Part shown: piece after piece, positions 7,359 to 16,048 of the stretch
How positions within the stretch are numbered: position 1 is the stretch's first letter
Layout of the letters: every line of letters starts with the position of its first letter
Assembly (NCBI GenBank): GCA_016124895.1
Contig: WGMU01000163.1
Location: 1 to 33,315, forward strand
Length of the DNA: 33,315 bases
From: a bacterium
GTDB lineage: Bacteria; Planctomycetota; Planctomycetia; Planctomycetales; Planctomycetaceae
Direction: 5' to 3'
Notes under the pieces: model-generated
Database searches by the model: none
Seen by the model: only the letters and a program-made list of their open reading frames with translations
Told to the model about the DNA's origin: nothing
Translations under genes and position numbers: made by a program

Positions 7359-10025
7359 ATGTCGCGGAAGCCGCAGTTCGAATCGGAACTCGATGACGAA
7401 TTGCAGTTTCATCTCGAACTGCAGACGGAGGAGTTCGTTCGACAGGGGCTGACTCCGGACGATGCACGCCGCGAAGCACAACGGCAGTTTGGCGGTGTCG
7501 AGCAGATCAAAGAGCAGGTTCGTGATACGCGGCGGCTCGTCTGGCTGAGCGACGCTCTGCGCGATGCCCGGCTGGGAATCCGGATGCTGCAGCGTTCGCC
7601 GGGATTTGTGGTGACCGTTGCACTGATCCTGGGGATTGCGATCGGACTCGCGACGACGATCTTCAGTTTCGTCCGCGCGATTCTGCTGGAACCACTGCCG
7701 TATCCTCAAGCGGATCGGCTGGTGGTGATTCGTTCGGTCAATCCCGAGCGTGAACTGCAGCTCTTTGGAGTCTCGTGGCCGGACCTGCAGGACTGGCGGA
7801 ATCAGGCGACTTCGTTCGATGGCATCGCCGCGTTCCGGCACCTCACCTGCGATCTGACCGACGGACAGTCGACTCAGCGGATTCACGGCATGTCAACGAC
7901 GCGGGATTTTTTTGAAGTCGTGGATGTGCCGCTCGCCTTTGGAAGAACATTCAACGCGGACGAAGAAGGAACGAAGTCCGGGAAACTGGTACTCGGACAC
8001 GATCTGTGGTTGCACCGGTTCCGTGGCGACCCGGATATCGTCGGTCGGACTCAGGATGTCTATTCCTGGGCGCGGTATCCGGAAACCGGTCCGTTCGCGT
8101 GGGAGATTGTCGGCATCGCGGGCATCGACATTCCGTTTCTCCCGACCGACACCAACGTGGTGCGCGAGTCGCCGGGAATCAACGAACGGGTGGAGTTCTG
8201 GCAGCCTCCGTGGGTCTTCAACAAGGATGATCGTACAGCCCGTTACGAGTGGACTGCCGTCGCGCGACTGAAACCCGGCGTGACCATCGAGCAGGCGGCC
8301 AGCGAGATGCGGCTCATTTCCAAACGCCTCGCCGATGAGCATCCGGAGTCGAACCGCAACTGGTCGGCTGAAGTGGTGCCGCTGGAAGAACTCGTCACCA
8401 GTGAAATCCGGCCGGCCTTGTGGCTGCTGTGCGGAGCAGTTGGCTTCCTGCTGCTCATTGCGTGTGCCAACGTGTCGGGACTGCTCGTCGTGCGCGGCAT
8501 TGCCCGCCAGCAGGAACTCGCCGTGCGCATCGCACTTGGTGCCGGCCGGTGGAGGCTCATTCGGCAACTGATCACCGAATCGCTGCTGCTCTGCCTGGCC
8601 GGCGGAGCGGCAGGGATTCTACTGTCCTTCTGGAGTGTCGACGTCGTGCGGGCATTTGCGCCGCCGGATGTGCCACGTTTGCAGACCGTCCGCATTGATG
8701 TGCTGGTGCTTGCCTTCGCACTGGGGCTGTCGGTTCTGACCGGAGTGCTGGTCGGCGGCCTGCCCGCACTGCTCGGTTCGGCCTTCGATCTCAACGAGAC
8801 TTTGAAGTCAGGCGGTCGCAGTGTGTCGGCTGCGAAGTCGAGACGGCGGATGATGGGCGGGCTGGTGATTGGCGAAGTTGCGGTGTGCCTCGTCCTGTTG
8901 ACAGGGGCCGGTCTGTTGATCCGCAGCTTTGCCAGCGTTCTGGCCGTCGATCCGGGTTTCCGAACCGACCAGATGCTGACGATGACGGTCTCGCTGCCGT
9001 CGGCGAAGTACGAGTGGAAACACAACACGGAATTCTGCGTCGAACTGGTCACGAAACTGCGTGAACTGCCAGGTGTGGAGTCAGCATCAGCAATCCGCGG
9101 CGTACCAACACGCGAAACCCATTTCGACTCGAATCTCTACTTCGCCGACCGGCCGCCTGTACCGAAACACGAACTGCCGCAGGCAGTCGCTCGCGTCATC
9201 GAACCTGGCTTCTTCGAGACGATGGAGGTCCCCCTGCTGGAAGGCCGACTGTTCGAACCGGCCGACTCGATCGGCAGAATCGGCTACTCGAGAGTAACTG
9301 TCTGTAACGAAACCTTTGCGAAGCGATTTTTTCCCGGCGAGTCGGCACTTGGCAAACGCTTCTCAGTGACTGGTTCTGATGAAAACATGATGGAAATCGT
9401 GGGTGTTGCTGGAGATGTCCGTTTCAGTGGATTGACCAGGCAGCCAAACGCGGAGTTCTACTATCCCGAGGCGCTGTTCCCGCAGACGGAATTCACGCTG
9501 CTCATCCGGACGGCAGGCGAACCGCAATCCCTGCTGGGGACGGTCGAGAAACTTGTACGCGAGGCCGAGCCGGATGTCGTCATCACCGCTCCGCAGTCGA
9601 TGGACGAAGTGGTTTCTGAATCGCTCTCTCGCGAGCGGTTTCTCATGCTGCTGCTGTCCGTGTTTTCGCTCGGAGCCCTGGTGCTGTCGGTCACTGGCCA
9701 CTACGGAGTGATGGTCTGGTCGGTATCGCAGCGGCGGCGGGAGATTGGCATCCGTTCGGCTCTGGGGGCGACGACCGCGCAAATCGTCTGGCAGATTGCC
9801 GGTGAAGGACTACTGCTGACAATGACCGGCCTGGCCATTGGCGCGGCGCTCAGTCTGGCCGGAGCGCGCTGGATCGAAAGTGAGCTGTACGGCATTGCTG
9901 CGACGGATCCGGTCAATCTGGCGACGGCTGTGCTCGTGCTGCTGCTGGCGAGCCTTCTGGCGGTGACGATCCCGGCGATCCGTGGAGCCCGCGTCCACCC
10001 GGCCGAAGTGCTGCGCAGCGAGTGA
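7359..10025 (+). CDS. ADOP-family ABC transporter permease (intact)
   Basis: 888 residues from the ATG at 7359 (MSRKPQFESELDDELQFH), with GGAA six bases upstream. An in-frame TTG at 7338 would add seven unneeded residues. The chain contains the permease prefix domain (about 8-50, 'GLTPDDARREAQRQFGGVEQ') and then two tandem MacB/FtsX modules. Each has a helix, a periplasmic core domain and a three-helix block. The repeated coupling motifs are 'QQELAVRIALGAGRWRLIRQLITE' and 'RRREIGIRSALGATTAQIV'. It ends 'RGARVHPAEVLRSE', as ADOP proteins do. Function is inferred as the inner-membrane, mechanotransmission half of a MacAB-TolC-like exporter; the cargo is not apparent. It is the best candidate for the working permease of the cluster because its neighbour at 2080-4850 is frameshifted. 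Confidence 0.9.
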   Translation: MSRKPQFESELDDELQFHLELQTEEFVRQGLTPDDARREAQRQFGGVEQIKEQVRDTRRLVWLSDALRDARLGIRMLQRSPGFVVTVALILGIAIGLATTIFSFVRAILLEPLPYPQADRLVVIRSVNPERELQLFGVSWPDLQDWRNQATSFDGIAAFRHLTCDLTDGQSTQRIHGMSTTRDFFEVVDVPLAFGRTFNADEEGTKSGKLVLGHDLWLHRFRGDPDIVGRTQDVYSWARYPETGPFAWEIVGIAGIDIPFLPTDTNVVRESPGINERVEFWQPPWVFNKDDRTARYEWTAVARLKPGVTIEQAASEMRLISKRLADEHPESNRNWSAEVVPLEELVTSEIRPALWLLCGAVGFLLLIACANVSGLLVVRGIARQQELAVRIALGAGRWRLIRQLITESLLLCLAGGAAGILLSFWSVDVVRAFAPPDVPRLQTVRIDVLVLAFALGLSVLTGVLVGGLPALLGSAFDLNETLKSGGRSVSAAKSRRRMMGGLVIGEVAVCLVLLTGAGLLIRSFASVLAVDPGFRTDQMLTMTVSLPSAKYEWKHNTEFCVELVTKLRELPGVESASAIRGVPTRETHFDSNLYFADRPPVPKHELPQAVARVIEPGFFETMEVPLLEGRLFEPADSIGRIGYSRVTVCNETFAKRFFPGESALGKRFSVTGSDENMMEIVGVAGDVRFSGLTRQPNAEFYYPEALFPQTEFTLLIRTAGEPQSLLGTVEKLVREAEPDVVITAPQSMDEVVSESLSRERFLMLLLSVFSLGALVLSVTGHYGVMVWSVSQRRREIGIRSALGATTAQIVWQIAGEGLLLTMTGLAIGAALSLAGARWIESELYGIAATDPVNLATAVLVLLLASLLAVTIPAIRGARVHPAEVLRSE

Positions 10026-10063
10026 GTTGCCTCGTTCTGAAGCTGACGGAATCCGCATTGACC

Positions 10064-10080
10064 CCTTGACTGTCTACAGG
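10064..10080 (+). promoter_or_regulatory. candidate PadR operator, copy 3
   Basis: Plus strand reads CCTTGACTGTCTACAGG, identical at 14 of 17 positions to the padR copy. It lies 39 bp after the second permease stop and before the outer-membrane protein gene. It argues for a separate PadR-controlled promoter for that gene, and for a translation start downstream of it rather than at the in-frame codon at 9982. Confidence 0.45.
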
Positions 10081-10167
10081 AAAGAATCTGCAGACTTTCC
10101 GATGGGAGCATTCTGCGCCCGTCGCAATCCCACCTCCGGGTCACTTCTGACCACGCTGACAATTCCC

Positions 10168-13056
10168 ATGCCTCGAAATTCCGGGATGCCATCGAGCTTC
10201 CGTCAACGGACGCGCGTGCAGAGCGCCGTACGGACGGTCGCTTTGTGCGCAGCTCTGCTGGCCGAGACTGGGTGTTCGCGTCAGTTCTATCGTGAGCAGG
10301 CAGACGACCAGGCATTTTCGGTCATTGGTGAAAAGACCTCTGTCGGTTCCTGGACGCCGCCAGGCGACTTCTCCATTCAGCCGAAACCGGAATCGCGCCT
10401 GTTTGACGCGTCACCAATCGAATCTCCCGACCTGCCCAACCCGGTTCCGCAGCTCTATCAGTATCAGATTCCGCCAGGTTTCGGGCGTCGAACGCCGGAT
10501 GCGCTGCAGTCCGAGCAGGCGGCGCGAAGCCGTCTGACGGAAGTCGTTCTGAAGCGTGCCGTAGCAACAGGTGGCTGGAGACCGACGCGTCAGGCTGGCA
10601 ACGCGATCCATGCGCAGGTTGTAGAAGGTACTTTTGAGAACAAACTGATCGATCGCCTTCTGCTCACGCGGTATCTGGCTCAGGACGAGGCTGGTGCAGA
10701 GCGCGATGATGTGCTGGAAGTTGAGCCGGTCACGGTCCCTCCGTCCGCCTGGGAATCGATTCCCGTCGAGTGTCGCGTGCGAATGTTTGAATTCGCCAGC
10801 GTACGCGAAGAATACGAGACGTCCTTCAAACACGCTCCGCCGGTTCAGGAACAGGACCGTTCTCCGCGGTTGAGCTTTGATGACATTCTCGGTCTGGCAC
10901 TGCTCAACAGCCGCGAGTACCAGACGCAGAAGGAACAGCTTTACCGCGTCGCTCTGCGACTGACTCTGCAGCGGTACGATTACGACCTGAAGTTTTCGCC
11001 GTTCGGGAACAGCACCGGTCTGGCGTTCGATGCGCAGAACTCGTCAGGTGGTGCATTCAGCACGCTGCGTACGCCGACACAGGCCGGAATGCAGGCGATG
11101 CTCAACACGGGCAGCAGCCTGGTCGCGCGGTTCGCGAACGACGTGCTGCTGACCTTTGGCGGGCCGGACGGGTTTGCTGCAGACATCGGGTCAGAGCTGA
11201 TGTTTGAGCTGACGCATTATGTCCTGCAGAACGATGTCCGGTTTGAACAACTCACGCAGGCCGAGCGAAACGTTGTCTATGCAGCGCGGGACTTCACACA
11301 TTTCCGCCGGACGTTCTACCAGCAGCTCGCGACGCAGTATTACAACCTGCTGCGCACTTATCGGCAGGTGGAGATTGATTCGCAGAACTACTTCAGTCTT
11401 GTTCGCGTCTACAGCCAGCGGGCGATTGAACTCGGTGAGGGCCAGATTCCCCGCGTGCAGATTGATCAGGTCGAACAGAACTCTCTCGCTGGCCGCAGCA
11501 GCCTGATCAGTACGTGTAACAGCCTGGAAGGGGCTTTCGATCAACTCAAAGTCACCGTTGGGCTGCCGACGGAAACACGGATCAACTTTGACCTGCGGGA
11601 GCTGGATGAGCTGACGCTGCAGGACGAGGTGCTGGTCGCTCTGGAACTCGTGCAGCGCGTCCAGTCGGACCTGGTTACTGAACTGAACCACGAGGAACCT
11701 GACCCGGCCAGTCTGCTGAACCACGCGGGAGAACTGGTCGATCAGATGCGGAAAGCTCTGACGCTGCAACGCCGGCTCGATCCGGAATCGGCAGCGGGCG
11801 ACGACAGCGACACGCGACTGCTGATGACTCAGTCGCAACTCCGAGTCGCCGAACTGCGCGTGATGACTGACCGGGTCTGGCGGCAACTGAAGGCCGACAG
11901 GGCGGAGCCCGGCCTGCCCGCCTGGCGGATGCCGGAACGTTCCTTCGAACTGGCCCGTGCCGTACTGACTCAGATGGAGGAAGAGCTGGCCTTCAGCCGA
12001 CAAGTGAGCGGCACCGAGTCGCCAGACAGCGCGGCCATTCGTACTTCACTAACCGAACTGAAACGGCAGCTTGATATCACGAGGAAGCTCGCCGACGAGG
12101 TGCTCAATGACAGCATGTTGCGACGCCTGAGCGAACTGAATCAGCAGGCTGAGCTTCTCATCGAGACGTCGCGCGCCACCGCGCTGCAGGCTGCCGCGAT
12201 CACGGATGTGCTGGCTCAGTCGCACGGTCTGACACTGCAGCAGACCCCGGAACAATTGATTGCCGCGCCGCTGGCAGCCAGTCGGCGGCTGTTAGAGGAT
12301 CGCAGCGCCGCGCTGAACTCGATCCGAATTGATCTGGATGACGCGTCGCTGGCTGCCCTGTTGCTTCGTCTGGACCTGATGACTGCTCGGGGGCAACTGG
12401 GCGATCAGTGGCGCGGCATCAAGCTGGCGGCGGATAACCTGCGATCCGTTCTGAATCTGTCCGCACGACAGCGGCTGCGCTCCGAGACTGATTCCAACCG
12501 GGCGACGGGCATTGACTTTGACGTCAGCGAGACGGAGCTGGCCATCACATTCGATACGCCACTTAACCGGCGGGCTCAACGCAACGCGTTTCGCGAGCAG
12601 CTTCTGAATTATCAGCGTTCGCGCCGCGCCCTGATGGAACTGGAAGATCAGATCAAGCAGGACATCCGCGCCGATATCCGGCGGCTGCGACTTGCGGAAG
12701 AGCAGCATGCCCTGGCCATCGCGAGTGCGGCGCTCGCCCGCCAGCGGTCAACCAGCACTGAACTCCAGCTTAGACTCGGCGTCGGAGGCATTAAGGCCCG
12801 TGACTTTCTCGAAGCTCAGACGGCCTACGCCGCGTCACTGTCCGCCGTCGCTGCCCGGCACATTGAGTACGTCCTCGGCCGGATCCGTCTGTATGTGGAC
12901 CTCGAACAACTGCAGCTCAACGATCGTGGTCAGTGGGCAGGTCTGCGCGATTCCGAAGAGCAACCGACTCTGGCACCAGCCGCTGGCCCCGGTATCGACT
13001 ATGGCGACCTCGTACCGAATCTGAATTACTCAGACGAACTGCGCCGCGGCTTCTGA
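10168..13056 (+). CDS. TolC-like outer-membrane efflux protein, unusually long
   Basis: From the ATG at 10168 the protein has 962 residues; typical TolC/OEP proteins have 430-550. The start is uncertain. In-frame starts at 10102 and 10186 are also possible, none has a strong ribosome-binding site, and 9982 would lie inside the permease gene and upstream of the operator-like site. The N-terminus 'RTVALCAALLAETGC' resembles a lipoprotein signal with an imperfect lipobox. A Pro-rich region follows, then an OEP repeat ('SFDDILGLALLNSREYQTQKEQLYR', 'TQYYNLLRTYRQVEIDSQNY'). An extra helical insert of about 230 residues (about 493-723) comes next, then the second OEP repeat ('RLDLMTARGQLGDQWRGIKLAADNL', 'LEAQTAYAASLSAVAARHIEYV'). 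It completes the tripartite exporter with the adaptor and ABC genes upstream. Confidence 0.82.
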   Translation: MPRNSGMPSSFRQRTRVQSAVRTVALCAALLAETGCSRQFYREQADDQAFSVIGEKTSVGSWTPPGDFSIQPKPESRLFDASPIESPDLPNPVPQLYQYQIPPGFGRRTPDALQSEQAARSRLTEVVLKRAVATGGWRPTRQAGNAIHAQVVEGTFENKLIDRLLLTRYLAQDEAGAERDDVLEVEPVTVPPSAWESIPVECRVRMFEFASVREEYETSFKHAPPVQEQDRSPRLSFDDILGLALLNSREYQTQKEQLYRVALRLTLQRYDYDLKFSPFGNSTGLAFDAQNSSGGAFSTLRTPTQAGMQAMLNTGSSLVARFANDVLLTFGGPDGFAADIGSELMFELTHYVLQNDVRFEQLTQAERNVVYAARDFTHFRRTFYQQLATQYYNLLRTYRQVEIDSQNYFSLVRVYSQRAIELGEGQIPRVQIDQVEQNSLAGRSSLISTCNSLEGAFDQLKVTVGLPTETRINFDLRELDELTLQDEVLVALELVQRVQSDLVTELNHEEPDPASLLNHAGELVDQMRKALTLQRRLDPESAAGDDSDTRLLMTQSQLRVAELRVMTDRVWRQLKADRAEPGLPAWRMPERSFELARAVLTQMEEELAFSRQVSGTESPDSAAIRTSLTELKRQLDITRKLADEVLNDSMLRRLSELNQQAELLIETSRATALQAAAITDVLAQSHGLTLQQTPEQLIAAPLAASRRLLEDRSAALNSIRIDLDDASLAALLLRLDLMTARGQLGDQWRGIKLAADNLRSVLNLSARQRLRSETDSNRATGIDFDVSETELAITFDTPLNRRAQRNAFREQLLNYQRSRRALMELEDQIKQDIRADIRRLRLAEEQHALAIASAALARQRSTSTELQLRLGVGGIKARDFLEAQTAYAASLSAVAARHIEYVLGRIRLYVDLEQLQLNDRGQWAGLRDSEEQPTLAPAAGPGIDYGDLVPNLNYSDELRRGF

Positions 13057-13217
13057 TCGCCGCCTCGTCGAATCGACTCCACTCGCAACGTTCCCACACC
13101 CCGCAGGCTGGAAACGACCGAGTTGTGACAGAAGGCTGTTCCGCCTGTGACATAGTCGAGACGCACGCTGCGGAGCCTCTGCAGCAGACACCGGCGGAGG
13201 CGACGGTGTCGGCAGGC

Positions 13218-13958
13218 TTATTGGGCCTCCGTCCCAAACCGTTCTTTCACGAGTTGATCGACGGCTGGAATGACGTTCTTTTCGTAGGAGAACGGTTCGC
13301 CGAGGGATTCGTCGAAGCGGGATTTCTCCGCACCGTCAGTGTCATACAGGACGACCACCGGAATGCCGGTGCCGAGTTTCGTCTCCTGAATCACGATGCT
13401 GTCGACGTTGAGGATCACGTTGGTCAGCGTCGCCTGCTGTTGCGTCAGGAACTCCAGGGCGTGCTCGCGCGCAGACTCGACTGTGTTCGCGCCGAAGTCT
13501 TCAAAGTCCAGGCTCGCCGAAATGCAGACAACCTGATCCGCCGGGTATTTCCGGCTCAGGGCGACCAGATGCGGAAACTCTTCCATACACGGCGGGCACT
13601 GCGTCGACCAGAAATCGACGACGACAATCTTTCCCTGATGGCTCGCGACCCGCTGCAGCAGTTCCTCGTACGAGCAGATCTCCAGATCAACCTTCTGCGT
13701 CTCAGTCGAAGCTTCGGATGCTGAGTCCTCTGGCTCGGCCGCATCAGTCTGCGGTGTCGGTTCGACGGTGCCTGTCACCCCTGGCGCAGTGCCAGCGGAT
13801 TCTCCACAACCGACGACAGCCACGAACAGCGAAAGAACCAGACACGGTTTGAGCACTCTGTAGCCGCACTTGCCAAAGTGCGGGATGTCCGCGTTCTGGC
13901 AAATGCGGCTACGTTGAATTCCACGCTTCCAGACACGGCCTGGCGGTGATTGCTTCAT
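13218..13958 (-). CDS. TlpA-like thioredoxin-fold lipoprotein
   Basis: The start at 13958 (MKQSPPGRVWKRG) has AGGAG seven bases upstream, much better than any codon further out. The 246-residue protein has a hydrophobic stretch ending in a lipobox, VVGC (Cys 51), then an acidic Pro/Thr/Glu linker, then a thioredoxin fold. The redox motif is Cys121-Pro-Pro-Cys124 in 'IVVVDFWSTQCPPCMEEFPHL', and the cis-Pro region is 'GTGIPVVVLYD'. This is the TlpA/ResA group: membrane-tethered, periplasm-facing thiol reductants used in cytochrome maturation or protein repair. Residues about 16-33, between the start and the membrane helix, are encoded by a palindromic repeat (13860-13912). A GTG at 13856 would give a compact signal peptide (MLKPCLVLSLFVAVVGC) but has no ribosome-binding site. 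Confidence 0.85.
   Translation of the reverse strand: MKQSPPGRVWKRGIQRSRICQNADIPHFGKCGYRVLKPCLVLSLFVAVVGCGESAGTAPGVTGTVEPTPQTDAAEPEDSASEASTETQKVDLEICSYEELLQRVASHQGKIVVVDFWSTQCPPCMEEFPHLVALSRKYPADQVVCISASLDFEDFGANTVESAREHALEFLTQQQATLTNVILNVDSIVIQETKLGTGIPVVVLYDTDGAEKSRFDESLGEPFSYEKNVIPAVDQLVKERFGTEAQ
13860..13912. repeat. REP-like palindrome inside the TlpA-like gene
   Basis: Perfect outer arms GTAGCCGCA (13860-13868) and TGCGGCTAC (13904-13912) are followed inward by TTGCCA/TGGCAA. Each half can also fold alone: CCGCACTT (13864-13871) pairs with AAGTGCGG (13876-13883) across a 4-base loop, and CCGC/GCGG pairs on the other side. This two-hairpins-or-one-long-hairpin layout is that of bacterial REP/BIME elements. 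It is read as protein within the lipoprotein gene. Confidence 0.7.
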
Positions 13959-14016
13959 GGGAAAACTCCTGAATTGTCCGCCAGTGCGCGACCGGCGAAT
14001 AAGTTGAGGCCACTGA

Positions 14017-14096
14017 TTGAACACGGTTGAAACACGGAAACAGCGATTCGCTGAGCGTGAAAACCTATCTGTGTTTGATCCGTGTTTCATCCGTGG
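14017..14096. repeat. imperfect inverted repeat built of 11-bp units
   Basis: Between the TlpA-like and Nudix genes. The right arm (14067-14096) is 2.7 copies of an 11-bp unit: ATCTGTGTTTG, ATCCGTGTTTC, ATCCGTGG. The left arm (14017-14043), with 'ACACGGTTGAAACACGGAAACAG', is its approximate reverse complement. A transcript could form a long imperfect hairpin. No ORF is plausible here. Confidence 0.55.
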
Positions 14097-14111
14097 CAGG
14101 CAAATTGATCG

Positions 14112-14615
14112 TCACTCGCCGCAGTTCTGCAGGTACCAGCGAAACAACGTTCGAAACGGCGGAGTGAAATCTTCCGGGCGGGCGTCGAGGCGGCGGCGAA
14201 TCTCATGGATGTCCAGATACTCGCCCGCCGCGATCTCGACGGGATCAAACGTCGGCGTTTCGTCAGTGACAGTTTTGTACAGTACGGTGAATTCGTTGGC
14301 CGTTTCTGGACCACCGGGGAATTTCGCGAGCCGCGTCAGGGGCGACGTCAGTCCGAGTTCCTCTTCGAGTTCGCGGGGCGCTGCGTCGTTGTAGTCTTCG
14401 CCGGCGCTCAGATGCCCGGACGCTGACGACGTGTAGCAGTTCGGGTACTCGTCTTTCGTCGGCGTGCGAAGCTGCAGCAGAAGCTGGCCTCGCAAATTGA
14501 ACACAAAAATGCTGACCGCCCGGTGCAGCAGCCCGCGAGCGTGAACCTGCGACCGCGGCAGTTGACCGACGACGGCATCGTTTTCGTCGACGACGTCAAA
14601 GATCTCTTCGCTCAT
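14112..14615 (-). CDS. Nudix hydrolase (YfcD/IDI-like)
   Basis: 167 residues from the ATG at 14615 (MSEEIFDVVDENDAVVG). An upstream in-frame ATG at 14663 would add 16 residues that do not belong to the fold. The Nudix box fits the consensus G-x5-E-x7-REU-x-EE-x-GU exactly: Gly in 'SGHLSAGE', then 'RELEEELGL'. The preceding 'HRAVSIFVFNLRGQLLLQLRTPTKDEYPNCYTSSASGH' is typical of the branch containing YfcD and isopentenyl-diphosphate isomerase. The short length and the absence of a clear catalytic Cys favour a plain hydrolase of a nucleoside-diphosphate derivative. The substrate is not predictable. It lies upstream of, and on the same strand as, the TlpA-like gene, but 153 bp of repeat sequence separates them. 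Confidence 0.85.
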   Translation of the reverse strand: MSEEIFDVVDENDAVVGQLPRSQVHARGLLHRAVSIFVFNLRGQLLLQLRTPTKDEYPNCYTSSASGHLSAGEDYNDAAPRELEEELGLTSPLTRLAKFPGGPETANEFTVLYKTVTDETPTFDPVEIAAGEYLDIHEIRRRLDARPEDFTPPFRTLFRWYLQNCGE

Positions 14616-14692
14616 TGCCAATCCATACGTTGAGTTTCCCCAATGCTGACCGTCGACACTCAACTCAAAGCATGGCAGAACTCGATTCCGAA

Positions 14693-14741
14693 ATCATTCT
14701 GCCCCCATCATTCTGCCAGATCGGTCATGGCCAGAATGATG
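14693..14741. repeat. direct plus inverted repeat, intergenic
   Basis: ATCATTCTGCC occurs twice in tandem (14693-14703 and 14707-14717). The second copy forms a perfect 10-bp inverted repeat with CAGAATGATG (14732-14741): CATCATTCTG at 14706-14715 and a 16-base loop. It lies in the divergent region between the Nudix and YheT-like genes. Resembles a dispersed non-coding repeat; its copy number elsewhere is unknown. Confidence 0.55.
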
Positions 14742-14882
14742 AGTAGCAGGATCATATTCAGAACTGCTGACTGCCCGATTCGCGTTGCCTGGTCGCTTCA
14801 GTGGTTGATCCAGCCCGTTGCAGCGTACGCTGAGCGGCGTTGACCGGACTACTCACTACTCCTCTGCCTGGAAGTCTGCTTC

Positions 14883-15878
14883 GTGAACCATCCCGTCGAG
14901 GCTCGCCTGCGTCCGCTCCTTTTCACCGGAGGCGGGCATCGACAGACGCTGCTGGGCTACTTCTTACCAGGCGGGCAGCGGCGGTACTCGGCACGACGTC
15001 ACGTTGTCGAACTGCCCGACGGCGATGTTCTGGTTCTGCACGATGACTGTCCATCGGACTGGGGGCCTGGCTGCCCGTTCGCGATGCTGATGCACGGTCT
15101 CGCCGGCTGTCACGGCAGCAACTACATGGTGCGGATCGCCGGCCAGCTTGTGGATCGAGGTGTCCGCGTTTTTCGGCTCGATCATCGCGGTTCTGGCGCC
15201 GCGGCCGAGCGGGCGAAGTTTCCCTACCACGCCGGAAGGTCCGACGATGTCCGCTTCGCGTTTGATAAGGCTTCGCGGCTGTGTCCGGGCTCACTGGGCG
15301 GTCTCGCCGGCTTTTCGCTCAGCGGCAACATGCTGCTCAAGATGCTCGGTGAAGACGGCCTTGGGGGACGACGTCCGGCTTATCTCGCGTGCGCCGTCGC
15401 AGTGAATCCGCCGATCGATCTCGAACTCTGCTCGCAGGCAATGCGGAACGGCTTCAACCGTCTTTACGACCGGCATTTCACGAAGCTGCTGCTGCCTCAT
15501 GTCGAGCAACGGTTGCGGACGTTTCCCGATGCACCGCGTCCGATCGGTGATTGGCCACCGAGCACGCTGCGGCAGTTCGATGACCAATACACTGCCCCCG
15601 CCTCTGGTTTCGACGGTGTCGAGCATTACTACTCGGAAAGCAGCGCCGCTCAGTTCATTCCGGACATTGACGTCCCGACGCTGATTGTGACTGCGGACGA
15701 CGACCCGCTGATTCCCGTCGAATCGTTCCGCGAGCTGCCGGCCGTTCCTGCTGTTCAGGTCGAGATTACGAGTCATGGTGGGCATCTCGGGTATCTCGGC
15801 CGACCGCCCGATCCGGCCTTCCGCCGCTGGATCGACTGGCGTGTCGTCACCTGGTTCGCCAAGCATCTGCGGTTCTGA
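14883..15878 (+). CDS. YheT-like alpha/beta-fold hydrolase
   Basis: 331 residues from a GTG start with GGAAG nine bases upstream. Family-specific features are the N-terminal 'GGHRQTLLGYFLPG' (YheT proteins start 'NPHLQT...'), 'MLMHGLAGCHGSNYMVRIAGQLVDRGVRVFRLDHRGSG', the nucleophile elbow G-F-Ser145-L-S-G-N, the acid region 'VTADDDPLIP' (Asp 274) and the catalytic His 301 in 'SHGGHLGYLG'. Length and residue order match the YheT/ABHD1-3 esterase family, whose physiological substrate is poorly known. It is read alone, 170 bp ahead of the glutamyl-tRNA synthetase, with a palindromic repeat in that gap, so co-transcription is doubtful. Confidence 0.85.
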   Translation: MNHPVEARLRPLLFTGGGHRQTLLGYFLPGGQRRYSARRHVVELPDGDVLVLHDDCPSDWGPGCPFAMLMHGLAGCHGSNYMVRIAGQLVDRGVRVFRLDHRGSGAAAERAKFPYHAGRSDDVRFAFDKASRLCPGSLGGLAGFSLSGNMLLKMLGEDGLGGRRPAYLACAVAVNPPIDLELCSQAMRNGFNRLYDRHFTKLLLPHVEQRLRTFPDAPRPIGDWPPSTLRQFDDQYTAPASGFDGVEHYYSESSAAQFIPDIDVPTLIVTADDDPLIPVESFRELPAVPAVQVEITSHGGHLGYLGRPPDPAFRRWIDWRVVTWFAKHLRF

Positions 15879-15913
15879 TTCGCACGGCAGAGGCACGTAT
15901 TGCAAAGGTAGCG

Positions 15914-15948
15914 ACACGGCGCAAGCCGTCCGGTCGTTATCGCCGTGT
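15914..15948. repeat. palindromic repeat between YheT-like gene and gltX
   Basis: Perfect 8-bp arms ACACGGCG (15914-15921) and CGCCGTGT (15941-15948). The left arm is also part of a tight alternative hairpin, ACGGC-GCAA-GCCGT (15916-15929), with a stable GNRA tetraloop. This second-fold option is typical of REP-type elements. No poly-T follows, so it is unlikely to be an intrinsic terminator. Confidence 0.5.
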
Positions 15949-16048
15949 GTGCCACTGATTCTGGTTCGGTGGCCGATGGTCGCGCTCGAACGGCTTCCCT
16001 ATTATCCGCCGCCCCAGATCGTCACATGCACGTAACGAAGTTGTTCCC

